Origin: JACCZH01 sp963729445
GTDB taxonomy: Bacteria > Chloroflexota > Chloroflexia > Thermomicrobiales > CFX8
NCBI GenBank assembly: GCA_963729445.1
Contig: CAVSNU010000005.1
Location: 744,001-808,000, forward strand
Direction of reading: 5' to 3'
Length of the DNA stretch: 64,000 bases
Positions within the stretch are counted from its first letter, which is position 1. Each line of letters begins with the position of its first letter. The notes beneath the pieces were generated by a model that saw nothing but the letters and a program-made list of their open reading frames with translations, ran no database searches and was not told the origin of the DNA. A program made the position numbers and the translations under genes. Shown here one piece after another: positions 54,312 to 63,345 of the stretch.

Positions 54312-54710
54312 GTGCGATTGATCTATGACTCCGAGAAGAACGCGCTGCGGCTTGTCCTTGACGACGAAGACGCCGATGCCGCGGCCGTGACGACTGCGGT
54401 TCAGGGCGTGGTAGATGTTGCGACGAACGGACGGCTCGTCGGTGTTGAGCTCCGTTCGGCTGCCGGCGAGGATTCCGCCCGCCGGCGTTTACGGCGCTGG
54501 CTCGCTGACCCCGTGGCTGGAGAGTTCACTAGCGTCGAGTCCGATGGAACGGCATACATCGAGTTAACGGTGGGCGACCCGCACGAAGAGGTGCGCTCGT
54601 CACCGCTAGACCTGTTGATTGAAACCGATGCCGCCGGCGAGCTGGTGGCGGTGGTGATCCCCAGGCACGGGCCGGATTATGAGATCTCCTACCCCAGCGG
54701 TAACCGCTGA
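54312..54710 (+). CDS. DUF2283-like protein with two repeats
   Basis: A 132-residue protein with a GTG start at 54312 (GAGGGAG upstream). Two beta-rich segments resemble DUF2283: the first (RLIYDSEKNALRLVLDDED then NGRLVGVELRSAAG) and the second (GTAYIELTVGD then DLLIETDAAGELVAVVIPRH). Acidic residues and the D-x-x-G-x-L-V-x-V/I pattern are shared by both. DUF2283 has no assigned role. It is a lone gene. Confidence 0.6.
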   Translation: MRLIYDSEKNALRLVLDDEDADAAAVTTAVQGVVDVATNGRLVGVELRSAAGEDSARRRLRRWLADPVAGEFTSVESDGTAYIELTVGDPHEEVRSSPLDLLIETDAAGELVAVVIPRHGPDYEISYPSGNR

Positions 54711-54816
54711 TGGCTCCCCGACCGGCCCGGTGGGCCGCGTAACTGGGTTTGTGAGCTAGGATAGGTCAACTCCGAGACCGCACGAGGTCGTCTCTCCCAG
54801 TAGGGATTGCATCTCC

Positions 54817-55620
54817 CTAGAGACTGCGCTGGCGCTGGATCTCGTAGAGGACGATACCGGCCGCGACGCCGACGTTGAGGGATGTCGCGGTGCCGGCCAT
54901 CGGGATGAAGATGGTCTGGTCGCAGCGTTCGATCGTTGCCGCCTCCAGACCCTTCCCCTCACTGCCGACGAACAGCGCGACTGCGCCGGACAGATTTGTC
55001 CGCCAGACCGGCTGCTCCGCCTGAGCCGAGGTGGCCACGGTCTGGATGTTGTGTCGCCGGGTCCATGCGAAGATCTCATCGCGCGTCGAGACACTCGCGA
55101 TTGGTACATGGAAGGCAGTGCCCAGACTGGAACGCAGGGCATTTGGGTGCGATGGATCAACGCCGCCATGCACGATAACTCCGCTGGCCCCCAACGAATC
55201 CGCGGTGCGGATGAGCGTTCCCAGGTTTCCTGCGTCTCCAACCTCATCGGTTACAAGGTAGAAAGCGTCTGCATGAGGCACCAGGTCGTCGAGCGCCGCC
55301 GGTCTCCATCGAACGATCGCCGCTATACCTACTGGATTGTCGCGCGAGGAGATGCGCTCGAACTCGCCGGCTGCGAGCTCGACGACTGGAACGCCAGCCG
55401 AACGCATCTCCGTAACCGCCCGCCAGGCAACGGTACTGCGCAGACGCCGTGGCTCAAGCAGCACCGCCTCTAACGGATGACCGCCCTCATGCGCGGCGAG
55501 TACCTGCCGGATTCCCTCGACATAGCACGCACCCTCGCGCTCCCGCTCCGCTGGATCGCGGAGCGCTCGAACCCGGCGTATCCACTGCCGATGAGAAGGA
55601 GCGGCGCCTGCCTGGCTCAT
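54817..55620 (-). CDS. TrmH/SpoU family RNA 2'-O-methyltransferase
   Basis: A 267-residue SPOUT enzyme with the three family motifs: DAGNLGTLIRTADSLGASGV (1), LFVGSEGKGLEAATIERCD (2) and IPMAGTATSLNVGVAAGIVL (3), which form the knotted SAM site. The N-terminal 110 residues are the RlmB/TsnR-like RNA-binding domain. It should methylate a ribose in 23S rRNA or tRNA. Its ATG overlaps the upstream M20 peptidase stop (ATGA). Confidence 0.92.
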   Translation of the reverse strand: MSQAGAAPSHRQWIRRVRALRDPAEREREGACYVEGIRQVLAAHEGGHPLEAVLLEPRRLRSTVAWRAVTEMRSAGVPVVELAAGEFERISSRDNPVGIAAIVRWRPAALDDLVPHADAFYLVTDEVGDAGNLGTLIRTADSLGASGVIVHGGVDPSHPNALRSSLGTAFHVPIASVSTRDEIFAWTRRHNIQTVATSAQAEQPVWRTNLSGAVALFVGSEGKGLEAATIERCDQTIFIPMAGTATSLNVGVAAGIVLYEIQRQRSL

Positions 55621-56981
55621 GACTCGTTCATGCGCTGGAACACTCGCGCGGTCTGCTTGATGCCGCGCTTGAAGTTTTCAATGAGAACGCGCTCGTTCGG
55701 CGCGTGGGCATTGGAGTCGGGATCACCAATGCCGACGTTCGCGATGGGCATGCCGAGGTGCTTGACGAAGGCGGCCATCGGGCCGGAGCCGCCGCTCAAT
55801 GGGTGTAGCGACGGTGGACGGTCGTAGACGTCCCACGCGGTATCGGCGACCATCTTCACGAATCGGGCGTCTGGGTCGACCCTGGCGGCGTCATATCCGC
55901 CGTGCTGGATGACCTCGATGTCGTCGAAACCCTGATCTATGAGGTGCTGCTTCAGCTTCCCGAGCAGCTCCTCGGCGCTCTGATTGGGAACCAGGCGAAA
56001 ATCAACCTTGGCCATCGCCTCAGCCGGCAAGACCGTTTTCGAGCCCGGGCCCTGGTAGCCACTGCTCAAACCTGAAATCGTGCAGGTAGGCTCGAAAATC
56101 GAACGCCGCTGGAGCTCAAGCCCCGTCGCGTCGTTCAGGAAGCCCTTGAGCTCGTACGTCTGTTTCACCCGCTCTTCCGTCGATGGAAGCTGTCTGAGCA
56201 GCTCCAGATCGCGCTCGCTCGCCTCCCGCACGTCGTCGTACCAGCCGGGGATGAGGATGCGTTCGTTCTGGTCCTTCAGGGTTGAGAGCGCCCAGGTCAG
56301 CCGCCAGGCAGCGTTGGCAAACATCGAGCCTGCCATGCCCGAGTGCGCGTCTCGCGCCGCGGTGCGCACGCGCAGCTCGACGTAGAGATCGCCGCGCATA
56401 CCAGCGAAAATGAGCGGCCGCCCGTCGTAGTCCACGCCGCCGAACTCCCAGAGGCAGCCATCTGCCGCCAGCAGCTCGCGGTTGGCCTCGATGAACGCAT
56501 CCAGGCTACCCGACCCGATCTCTTCCTCACCCTCGATGAGGAACTTCACCCCGCAGGGTAATGCGCCGTAGACCGCGCGCAGCGCGTCGATCGCGGCGAG
56601 CCGCGAGATGATGTGACCCTTGTCGTCGCCAACGCCGCGCCCATAGATCGCGCCGTCTCGGATCTCCGGGTTGAACGGATCGGAGTCCCAGAGCTCAAGC
56701 GGCTCGGCCGGTTGGACGTCGTAGTGGTTGTAGCAGAGGACGGTCCTGCCGGCGTCCAGGGACGCCTCACCGTAGACGACCGGGAACCGGTTTGTCGCCA
56801 TCACCCTGGCGGCCACGCCGTACTTCTCTAGCAAGGCGCGCGTCGCTTCGGCAGTCTCGTCGATCTGGCTGCTCTGGGCGGCGACGCTCTGGTAACTGCA
56901 CAGCTCGGTGAGGTCAGCCAGATACTCGTCAATGTGCTCGTCAATATACTGGTCTACGGCGGACAGCTTCTCGTCGATCAA
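55617..56981 (-). CDS. M20 family metallopeptidase (dipeptidase)
   Basis: A 454-residue zinc peptidase of the M20/ArgE/DapE clan. Metal ligands are in CYNHYDVQPAEPLELW (His), YGRGVGDDKGHI (Asp), the catalytic EGEEEIGSGSLDAF and AHAPNERVLIENF (His). A DAHSGMAGSMFANAAWRLTW segment marks the dimerisation domain. The TTG start at 56981 is supported by AGGGG 7-8 bases upstream; the frame is open to 57053 but lacks a site there. It is coupled to the downstream SpoU gene. Confidence 0.92.
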   Translation of the reverse strand: MIDEKLSAVDQYIDEHIDEYLADLTELCSYQSVAAQSSQIDETAEATRALLEKYGVAARVMATNRFPVVYGEASLDAGRTVLCYNHYDVQPAEPLELWDSDPFNPEIRDGAIYGRGVGDDKGHIISRLAAIDALRAVYGALPCGVKFLIEGEEEIGSGSLDAFIEANRELLAADGCLWEFGGVDYDGRPLIFAGMRGDLYVELRVRTAARDAHSGMAGSMFANAAWRLTWALSTLKDQNERILIPGWYDDVREASERDLELLRQLPSTEERVKQTYELKGFLNDATGLELQRRSIFEPTCTISGLSSGYQGPGSKTVLPAEAMAKVDFRLVPNQSAEELLGKLKQHLIDQGFDDIEVIQHGGYDAARVDPDARFVKMVADTAWDVYDRPPSLHPLSGGSGPMAAFVKHLGMPIANVGIGDPDSNAHAPNERVLIENFKRGIKQTARVFQRMNES

Positions 56982-57051
56982 CGTCAATCCCCTCTGCTCA
57001 TTCGATTGCTGACGCGATGCTAACATGATGTTTGCCGGAGATGGGGGTGTC

Positions 57052-57648
57052 ATGGAGATGCAATCGCAAAATCGGGAGTACGGGTCATGGCTGGAGGGTC
57101 AACAAGACGTTCTCTTGCCCGGGCTGCTGGCGCTCGATCTCGGCTGTGGAATTGGTGACGACGCCAGATATATGATGGATGCCGGTCTGCGGGTGATCGG
57201 GTTGGATCTATCGCCCCAGCGGGTCGCCCGCGCCGCTGCCCGAGCGCCGGGCGCATTTTTCATCGTGGGAAATCTGGCGGACGGGCTGCCGCTGCGGTCC
57301 AGCATCGCGGATCTCGCGATCGCCAGCCTGTCGCTGCACTATTTTGACCGGCGAACAACAGCGGCGATCGTTCAGGATATCGCCAGGGTGTTGCGGCTGG
57401 GAGCCGTGTTGCTCTGTCGGGTGAACGTCGCCGGCGAGAAGCAGGCACTCTGGGGAGTTGGGGTTGAGCACGAGCCGGATTTTTTCGAGGTGGAGCCTGG
57501 CCGGTTCAAACGGTTCTTTACGGAGGATTCGTTGGAGGAAACGCTCCAGCGTCATCTCACCGTTGAAGCGATATGGCTTGAGGAGACCCGAGTGCAGCAC
57601 GAGTTTGACAAAAAGACGTTAGTAGCGCGAGCGAGGCGGCAAGCATAA
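57052..57648 (+). CDS. Class I SAM-dependent methyltransferase
   Basis: A 198-residue methyltransferase. Motif I is ALDLGCGIGDDARYMMD, followed by the acidic strand VIGLDLS, FFIVGNLADGLPLRSSIADL and a His/Tyr-containing post-motif (ASLSLHYFD). The fold is that of a small-molecule methyltransferase of the Methyltransf_11 type; the substrate is unknown. ATG 57052 is selected by GGGGGTG upstream. Its TAA overlaps the ATG of pyrD (TAATG). Confidence 0.87.
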   Translation: MEMQSQNREYGSWLEGQQDVLLPGLLALDLGCGIGDDARYMMDAGLRVIGLDLSPQRVARAAARAPGAFFIVGNLADGLPLRSSIADLAIASLSLHYFDRRTTAAIVQDIARVLRLGAVLLCRVNVAGEKQALWGVGVEHEPDFFEVEPGRFKRFFTEDSLEETLQRHLTVEAIWLEETRVQHEFDKKTLVARARRQA

Positions 57649-58745
57649 TGGCGGATATCTACGGCGGTTTGTACCGGCGGCTCATCAGCAGAGTCGAACC
57701 GGAACGGGCGCACGCTCTTGCGCTGCAGGGTTTGCGGAAGATGCACCGGCTGCCAGGCGGGCCCGCGCTTCTGCGGCAGATGCGGCCGGAACCAGACGAA
57801 CGGCTGCGGCTCCGTCTCTGGGATCTCCCGTTTGAAAATCCGCTCGGGGTTGCAGCCGGGCTCGACAAGAGCGGAATCGCAGTCGAGCCGTTGATTGCGC
57901 TCGGCTTCGGTCATGTCGAGACTGGTACCGTGACGCTGGTACCGCAGGCAGGCAACGAGCGTCCGCGCGTGTGGCGAGTCCCGGAAGATCTCGCGGTGCT
58001 CAACGCGATGGGCTTCCCAAGTGAAGGTGCGGCGGCGCTACGGCATGAGCTCTTGCCCCTCAGGGCGCACGGTGTCGTCGGCGTCAATATCGGCAAGAAT
58101 CGGGACACTCCACCCGAGCTGGCGGCCGAGGAATACGCCGCCTTGCTTGAAGCGGTGTTTGAGATAGCGCAGTACATCACGATCAACGTGTCATCGCCCA
58201 ATACTCCCGGTCTACGCGCACTCCAGATGTCCGACGAGCTGTCGCGGATTCTCGCGCTCGTCCAGGATGCCAACCTGCGCACTGCCGCGGTCATGCAGCG
58301 CGAGCCACGCCCGCTGCTGGTCAAGATCGCGCCCGACCTGACCGACTCCGAGCTGGAGGCAGTCGCCGAGGCCGCGGTCGCGGCCGGTGTGAACGGGATT
58401 GTGGCGACGAACACGACGATCAGCCGGCAAGGTATTCCGGAGGTTTACAAGGACTACCCGGGTGGACTGAGTGGGCAGCCGCTTCGTACGCGCGCCAACG
58501 AGGTCGTGAGGCTGCTCTACCGCCGGGTTGGCGGACAGATCCCGATCGTTGGCGTGGGCGGGATCTCAAGCGGAGCGGACGCGATCGAACGCATTCGATC
58601 CGGCGCGACACTGGTGCAGCTGTACACGGCGTTTATTTACGCCGGCCCAGCGCTGCCGGGCAAGATTCTGCGCGAGATGAGCGCCGACGCCGACCGCCAT
58701 GGCTGGCGCTCGGTCGTCGACATCGTGGGTAGCCACGCGAGCTAA
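57648..58745 (+). CDS. pyrD: Dihydroorotate dehydrogenase, class 2
   Basis: A 365-residue class 2 enzyme (quinone-dependent, membrane-associated) that oxidises dihydroorotate to orotate in pyrimidine synthesis. Class 2 features: an N-terminal helical extension (LYRRLISRVEPERAHALALQ), NPLGVAAGLDKSG, VNIGKNRDTP, INVSSPNTPGLR with the catalytic Ser, LVKIAPDLTD, and IVGVGGISSGADA with GATLVQLYTAFIYAG binding FMN. It is coupled with the upstream methyltransferase; no other pyr gene is present. Confidence 0.96.
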   Translation: MADIYGGLYRRLISRVEPERAHALALQGLRKMHRLPGGPALLRQMRPEPDERLRLRLWDLPFENPLGVAAGLDKSGIAVEPLIALGFGHVETGTVTLVPQAGNERPRVWRVPEDLAVLNAMGFPSEGAAALRHELLPLRAHGVVGVNIGKNRDTPPELAAEEYAALLEAVFEIAQYITINVSSPNTPGLRALQMSDELSRILALVQDANLRTAAVMQREPRPLLVKIAPDLTDSELEAVAEAAVAAGVNGIVATNTTISRQGIPEVYKDYPGGLSGQPLRTRANEVVRLLYRRVGGQIPIVGVGGISSGADAIERIRSGATLVQLYTAFIYAGPALPGKILREMSADADRHGWRSVVDIVGSHAS

Positions 58746-58833
58746 CGTGAGATCGTCTGACGTTTCTCATCGCCGTAGCGGCGCGCGTCTGTCCAGTGCT
58801 TGCCCTCGGCGAAACGGGTGGAATTGAACGGCG

Positions 58834-59919
58834 TCAGGTCTGCGGCTCGCCGTGGATGACCCACTCGGCCAGGCACTTACCGATCGCCGGCCCCGTCTTG
58901 AAGGACGAACCTGAGTCGCCCAGCATGCAGAAGAGTCCTCCCACCGAGGGAATCTGATCGATAATCGGCCGGTGGTCGGGGCTCATGGTGTACATGCCGG
59001 ACCAACCGCCGCGCATCGTCGCGTTCTCGAATGCCGGGAACCGCGCGGTCAGCGTTCGGCGAGCATGATCGATGATCTCCTCAGTCACGACTTCGCTGAA
59101 ATCCTCCGGCTGGAGCTGCTCAACGCTGTGCTCCGCGCCAATCAGCGTCGAGCGATGGCCTTCTGGCCGTAACCAGGAGTGGCTGACCGTGTCGATCACG
59201 GCCGGGTGTGGACCGCGGAATCCCTCCGGCCAGTGAAACACGACGAGCTGAACGCGGCGCGGATTCAAGCCAAAGTCAAGCCCCAGCGGTTCAAGCAGAT
59301 AGTTAGACCAGGCACCAGGGGCCATGACGACCACCGGTGTGTCGATACGGCCATTCGTCGTTTCGACAGCTACCACCTTGTCGTTCTCGGTGACGATTCT
59401 GGTCGCCTCGCAGAAGGTCTCGATACGAACACCAAGCTTGCGGGCCGCCTCAGCGAATGCGTAGGTGGTGGCGTTCGGGTCCGCCCAGCCGCTTTGGGCC
59501 TCGTAGGCCGCCGCCCCGATGTCATCGACGCGCATCTCCGGAACGAGCTCCTTGAGATCTTCCTTGGAGATGATGCGCGTATCGATGCCAAGGTTCTGCT
59601 GGTCACGGACGTTGTGTGCAAGCGCTTCTTCGTAGCCGGGAGGCGCGATCTGCACAAAACCGATGCTGTCAAAACCGCAGTCGCCGCCGACCTCTTCGCT
59701 CCAGTTACTGAATATCTTGAGACTCTCATAGGCCAGCTTCGATTCGAACGGGTTGGTGTAGTGCATCCGCACCAGTGCTCCGGACTTCCCGGTTGCGCCA
59801 GCCGCAAGCTGCCGGCGCTCCAGGAGCACAACGTCGGTCATTCCCATTTTCGCCAGGTGAAACGCGGTGCTCGTGCCGTTGACGCCACCCCCGATGACGA
59901 CGACATTTGCAGTGGTCAT
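58834..59919 (-). CDS. FAD-dependent oxidoreductase (DAO family, sarcosine oxidase beta-like)
   Basis: A 361-residue flavoprotein. The N-terminal dinucleotide fold is VVVIGGGVNGTSTAFHLAKM, followed by GATGKSGALVRMHYTNP, WSGMYTMSPDHRPII, and near the end GLFCMLGDSGSSFKTGPAIG, all typical of the DAO/sarcosine oxidase/glycine oxidase family. It should oxidise an N-methyl or primary amine of an amino acid. AAAGGA precedes ATG 59919 by 9 bases. It is downstream of the Rieske gene but separated by a strong hairpin. Confidence 0.9.
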   Translation of the reverse strand: MTTANVVVIGGGVNGTSTAFHLAKMGMTDVVLLERRQLAAGATGKSGALVRMHYTNPFESKLAYESLKIFSNWSEEVGGDCGFDSIGFVQIAPPGYEEALAHNVRDQQNLGIDTRIISKEDLKELVPEMRVDDIGAAAYEAQSGWADPNATTYAFAEAARKLGVRIETFCEATRIVTENDKVVAVETTNGRIDTPVVVMAPGAWSNYLLEPLGLDFGLNPRRVQLVVFHWPEGFRGPHPAVIDTVSHSWLRPEGHRSTLIGAEHSVEQLQPEDFSEVVTEEIIDHARRTLTARFPAFENATMRGGWSGMYTMSPDHRPIIDQIPSVGGLFCMLGDSGSSFKTGPAIGKCLAEWVIHGEPQT

Positions 59920-59985
59920 GCAATATGGTCCTTTCGAATCGACGTATTCAGGCCGGTCGTTCGTGGGGGCATTATCGCATGCGTT

Positions 59986-60015
59986 CCCCTCGATCCATGT
60001 GTCTGGATCGAGGGG
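59986..60015 (-). terminator. Hairpin terminator after the Rieske gene
   Basis: Perfect 12-bp stem CCCCTCGATCCA / TGGATCGAGGGG with a 6-base loop, 15 bases after the Rieske stop. A T-run is absent. Confidence 0.7.
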
Positions 60016-60030
60016 ACGGTGATCGATGGG

Positions 60031-61842
60031 TTAGTCGTCGGCCGCCGCTGGCTCATCTGCTTCGGTAGAGGCTTCGTAGATGGCGTCACCCCGGTGGAGG
60101 CGGATGGCGGTGCGGGCCGTCTGGCGCATGGCGCGTGAAGTTGGAGAGTGCGCGGCGAGGTAGCGCGCGACGGCGACCAGTACCCGGTTCGCTGCCGGCG
60201 CGTTCGAGTCGCGCAGTTCGTTGAAGAGCGCGGCACCGGCTTCGAGCATCTGATAGGAGTGGAACTCTGCGTCCTCGCGCAACAGGATGTGCCCAAGGGT
60301 CGCAAGCAGTGGCTCCGGATCGTGACCCAGACTGAGGTAGCGGTGGACCACCAGGGCAGACTCATTGACTTGCTGTTCGCGGTCGGTCAGGTCGAGCAGT
60401 TTGCTGAGTAGCTCGTCAGCGTTGGTTGGCTCGCGATCGATCTTGCGATGCTCAGGCAGCCGGGCGGCGGGCATATTCAGGAAGCGGTCGAGATAGATCC
60501 GCATCACGCCATGGAAGATGCCACGGGCCAGCTCGGCCGACGGAGCCCGCTTGGCGGCCTGATGCAGGGCGTTGGCGTAGGTGAAGGTGTGCAGGACCGT
60601 GATCCAGTCGTTGAACTCGTTGGAGGTGTGGAACCGGGCCACGCGGACCGCCGCCGCGTACGAGAGTGACCGGGTGATCGCGGTCAACGGCGCACCGTCC
60701 GCGATTGCTCGCTTTACCGCGTTGCCTGATTCCCGAGGATCGTCCTGCAGGAGGATGCCTGCCAGCGACTCCATCTCGTTCCACTGCGGATCGCGAGGCC
60801 GGTCAACGAGCTCGTCCAGGCCGGTTATCATTTCATTGACGAGCTGAACGAGATCGATCGGGTGCCGCCAGGAGCTCTGTTCCTCGGAGCGGTTCGCGTT
60901 CGTGAGTGACGGAATGACACTCGGCAGGATGTCAGCTGCCTGGTCCCAGCCGACGTTGTCCAGCATCTCGCAGGCTTTGTTGACGAAGTCGAAGGAATGG
61001 CCGCCGTCGAGGAAGTAATGATCCGTGGCGGCTGCGAACAGGATATCGGCGATTGCGGCGGGTTCCATGCCGGAGTTGATAGCGGTCAGGAGTGCACGTT
61101 CAGCGCCGTCGCGGTCTCGAACCTCGATAAAACCGCGGAACCAGGTTTTCATCCTCTCCGGTGAGATGTCCCTCGTGGGCAGCTCGTCGAGCTGGAAGTG
61201 CGGCGCCTGGCCGGCACAGTCGCTGGCGACATGCACCATGCCATGGTAGAGCGCGAGCACCTGGTCCTCGTCCCGCAGCCAGGGTAACATGTTGGTCATG
61301 GCTGAGAGGATCGTCAGTCCGGAGAACCAGCCGCGTTCGCGGTAGCGCGCGCCGAACCTGGCTCCGACTTCGGCGATCTCGCTCCCGGGAACGCCGGCCT
61401 CGCGCAACGCCAGGACGGATTTGACGATGACCAGGTTCAGATCCTGCTCCATGCCATCGCGCAGGCGTCCCTTCCAGCGCGTCTGCCGATCCTCGACGCG
61501 CGGGGTGATATCGACATAGACGACGCCGTCTCGGACCTGCGTTGGATAGGTCTTGACATCGTCGGCGAAGGGGTCAAAGGTGCCGCCGCTCTCGAGATCG
61601 AAGCGCGCGTGGTGCCAGTGGCAGGTCAGAATGCCGTCGCGCACACTGCCCTTGTCGAGTGGAAAGCCCATGTGAGGGCAGCGATTATCAACGGCGTAGG
61701 GTTTCCCGTCGCTGATAAAGATCGCGATCCCGTGCCGCCCACCGGAGATGACGGTGGGGCTGGCAATCTCTTCAATCCGTCCCACTGGAACCAGCGCTGC
61801 AGACTGCGATTCGGCGTCTGACAACGTTGTGCTGCTCGTCAT
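60031..61842 (-). CDS. Rieske [2Fe-2S] domain fused to a long His-rich helical region
   Basis: A 603-residue protein with an N-terminal Rieske domain (about 15-115) carrying both ligand pairs, CPHMGFPLDKG and LTCHWHHARFDLESGG. The following 480 residues are predominantly helical and repeatedly His-rich: LYHGMVHVASD (near 200), DHYFLDGGHSFDF (near 275), HTFTYANALHQAAK (near 417) and EFHSYQMLEAG (near 527). They do not match the ring-hydroxylating catalytic domain. A di-metal or questin-oxidase-like role is conceivable but unproven. The start ATG 61842 has GGAAGGA 8-9 bases upstream. A DAO-type oxidoreductase is downstream. Confidence 0.83.
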   Translation of the reverse strand: MTSSTTLSDAESQSAALVPVGRIEEIASPTVISGGRHGIAIFISDGKPYAVDNRCPHMGFPLDKGSVRDGILTCHWHHARFDLESGGTFDPFADDVKTYPTQVRDGVVYVDITPRVEDRQTRWKGRLRDGMEQDLNLVIVKSVLALREAGVPGSEIAEVGARFGARYRERGWFSGLTILSAMTNMLPWLRDEDQVLALYHGMVHVASDCAGQAPHFQLDELPTRDISPERMKTWFRGFIEVRDRDGAERALLTAINSGMEPAAIADILFAAATDHYFLDGGHSFDFVNKACEMLDNVGWDQAADILPSVIPSLTNANRSEEQSSWRHPIDLVQLVNEMITGLDELVDRPRDPQWNEMESLAGILLQDDPRESGNAVKRAIADGAPLTAITRSLSYAAAVRVARFHTSNEFNDWITVLHTFTYANALHQAAKRAPSAELARGIFHGVMRIYLDRFLNMPAARLPEHRKIDREPTNADELLSKLLDLTDREQQVNESALVVHRYLSLGHDPEPLLATLGHILLREDAEFHSYQMLEAGAALFNELRDSNAPAANRVLVAVARYLAAHSPTSRAMRQTARTAIRLHRGDAIYEASTEADEPAAADD

Positions 61843-62003
61843 TGGTGCGATCCTTCCGTGCCAATTCGTACGTTCTGCCCTAACAATAGGCAGGGCGAGC
61901 TCCGTTTACATCGGAAGAATGTCGTATGCACCGGTTCCAGACGTGCCGTTTTCCCATCGCGGGAGGAAGATCGATTCCGCATTCATCGCGAGCCAAGATC
62001 GCT

Positions 62004-62453
62004 CTATGAAGACGACTTCGGGATGATCGAGATCTGGCCGTTTCGCTCAAGGACGGCGTACTTCACCTGATCGAGCCGTTCCAGGCCTTGCGTCGAGCGC
62101 GCCGAGGCCCGGATGTCATCCTCGCTTATCAGCGATCTCGCCATACGATCGCGTAGCAACTCGCCATCGTTGATCAGGATGAGTGGAAGTCCTTCAATCA
62201 ATCTGTCTACCGTCCGTGAGTGCTGCTGCAAGTAAGCAAGGCCGACATCGGTAGTGACCAGGGTGGTTATAACGAGCGCGGAGGCGGTGAAGGATGAGTC
62301 TTCGCCCATGAGCGCTTCCTGGGTTGCCTCACCGATTACCAGAAGCAGCACAAAATCGAACATCGTTACCTGCCCAAGTGTTCGTTTTCCCATGATCCTG
62401 AACAGCAGCAGCAGGAATCCGTAGACGAGTAGTGCCCTTATCACCACGTCCAT
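62004..62453 (-). CDS. DUF421/YetF family membrane protein
   Basis: A 149-residue protein with an N-terminal block of membrane helices (VVIRALLVYGFLLLLFRIMG then VTMFDFVLLLVIGEATQEAL) and the YetF-type cytoplasmic tail GLPLILINDGELLRDRMARS with the downstream VKYAVLERNGQISII. This is the pattern of DUF421, a family of unknown role in membrane or spore physiology. ATG 62453 is chosen (GGAAGGGA 9-10 bases upstream). It lies 25 bases downstream of the partner membrane protein gene on the same strand. Confidence 0.85.
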   Translation of the reverse strand: MDVVIRALLVYGFLLLLFRIMGKRTLGQVTMFDFVLLLVIGEATQEALMGEDSSFTASALVITTLVTTDVGLAYLQQHSRTVDRLIEGLPLILINDGELLRDRMARSLISEDDIRASARSTQGLERLDQVKYAVLERNGQISIIPKSSS

Positions 62454-62478
62454 GATATTGGCTCCCTTCCCGTTCGTG

Positions 62479-62988
62479 TTATGGGTAGACGAGTTGCCGA
62501 AGTGTTCGTGACGGACCATCGACGATGCCGATTTCGGCTGTCTGCATGCCGGGTAGGTCCGGTTTGATGTGAAAGCTGACCTCGGTTGGATTTGTTGTGG
62601 ACGAGACCCCGAAGGTAAAGACGTAGCGCTGCTCGCCAACCTCGACCCTGGCTGGTTGAGGGAGGACCTGTTCAAGCTGGACGTTCTCAAGGTAGCTGCT
62701 AAGAATCCAGATCCTCACTTCACCGTCCCGAACCATTTCTGGCGCGAAACTCACGAAGATGACGCCGGGTGATAGTGCCCTCTCGAAACGTTCATACCGG
62801 ATCACCAGTCCAGCATCAGTGGTCTGGGTCGAAGCGCCATTCAGGGGCCCCGATCCCGTGAGGCCAAGTATTGAAATAATGAGGATCAGCGCCAGGAACG
62901 CCCAGCCGATGCGCTGGAACCGCCACGAACGCGCTTCGAAGACTGGGTCTTCTTCAATCTCAATACGTCGGGTAGTTTGGGTGGACAT
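62479..62988 (-). CDS. Membrane-anchored protein of unknown function, partner of DUF421
   Basis: A 169-residue protein: a charged N-terminal 35 residues (RRIEIEEDPVFEARSWRFQR), one membrane helix (about 33-53, IGWAFLALILIISILGLTGS), then a beta-rich outer domain of about 110 residues. ATG 62988 has AAGGA 7 bases upstream. It is paired with a DUF421 gene, suggesting a shared membrane function. I do not recognise a family name with certainty. Confidence 0.7.
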   Translation of the reverse strand: MSTQTTRRIEIEEDPVFEARSWRFQRIGWAFLALILIISILGLTGSGPLNGASTQTTDAGLVIRYERFERALSPGVIFVSFAPEMVRDGEVRIWILSSYLENVQLEQVLPQPARVEVGEQRYVFTFGVSSTTNPTEVSFHIKPDLPGMQTAEIGIVDGPSRTLRQLVYP

Positions 62989-63345
62989 CGTCACATCCTT
63001 CGTTGGGACTGACGTGCTAGGGGTGCCGCCACGAAAGTACTGGTACAGCATGAGCCCGGGAGGTTGATCGGCGATGTACCTGGGCGCGTCAGGTACTCTA
63101 GAGTGAGTATATGGGTCTGCTGGGAGTGACACGCCCGGTGAACTGGAAGTCGTGCGCTGTGACATTGCGAACGGTCCACATCAGAACGAAGACACTGGAT
63201 GAGGGCGGGTCTGGGTAGAATCGAGAGTGACGTTCCAGTCACTCGATCGACATTGCAGGTCGATCCTGGATCGGAAAGCGCAGTCAGACGTGGTGCCCGT
63301 CCAGCTCGGGGCGACGGATGATGAGTGACGTGCAGAGGAGGACGA
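62989..63345. other. Divergent intergenic region
   Basis: About 360 bases between the membrane protein gene and the CBM48 gene. It should hold both promoters. The open frames on either strand lack ribosome sites or protein-like composition. No palindrome of the GTGTACGTACAC type is present. Confidence 0.4.
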
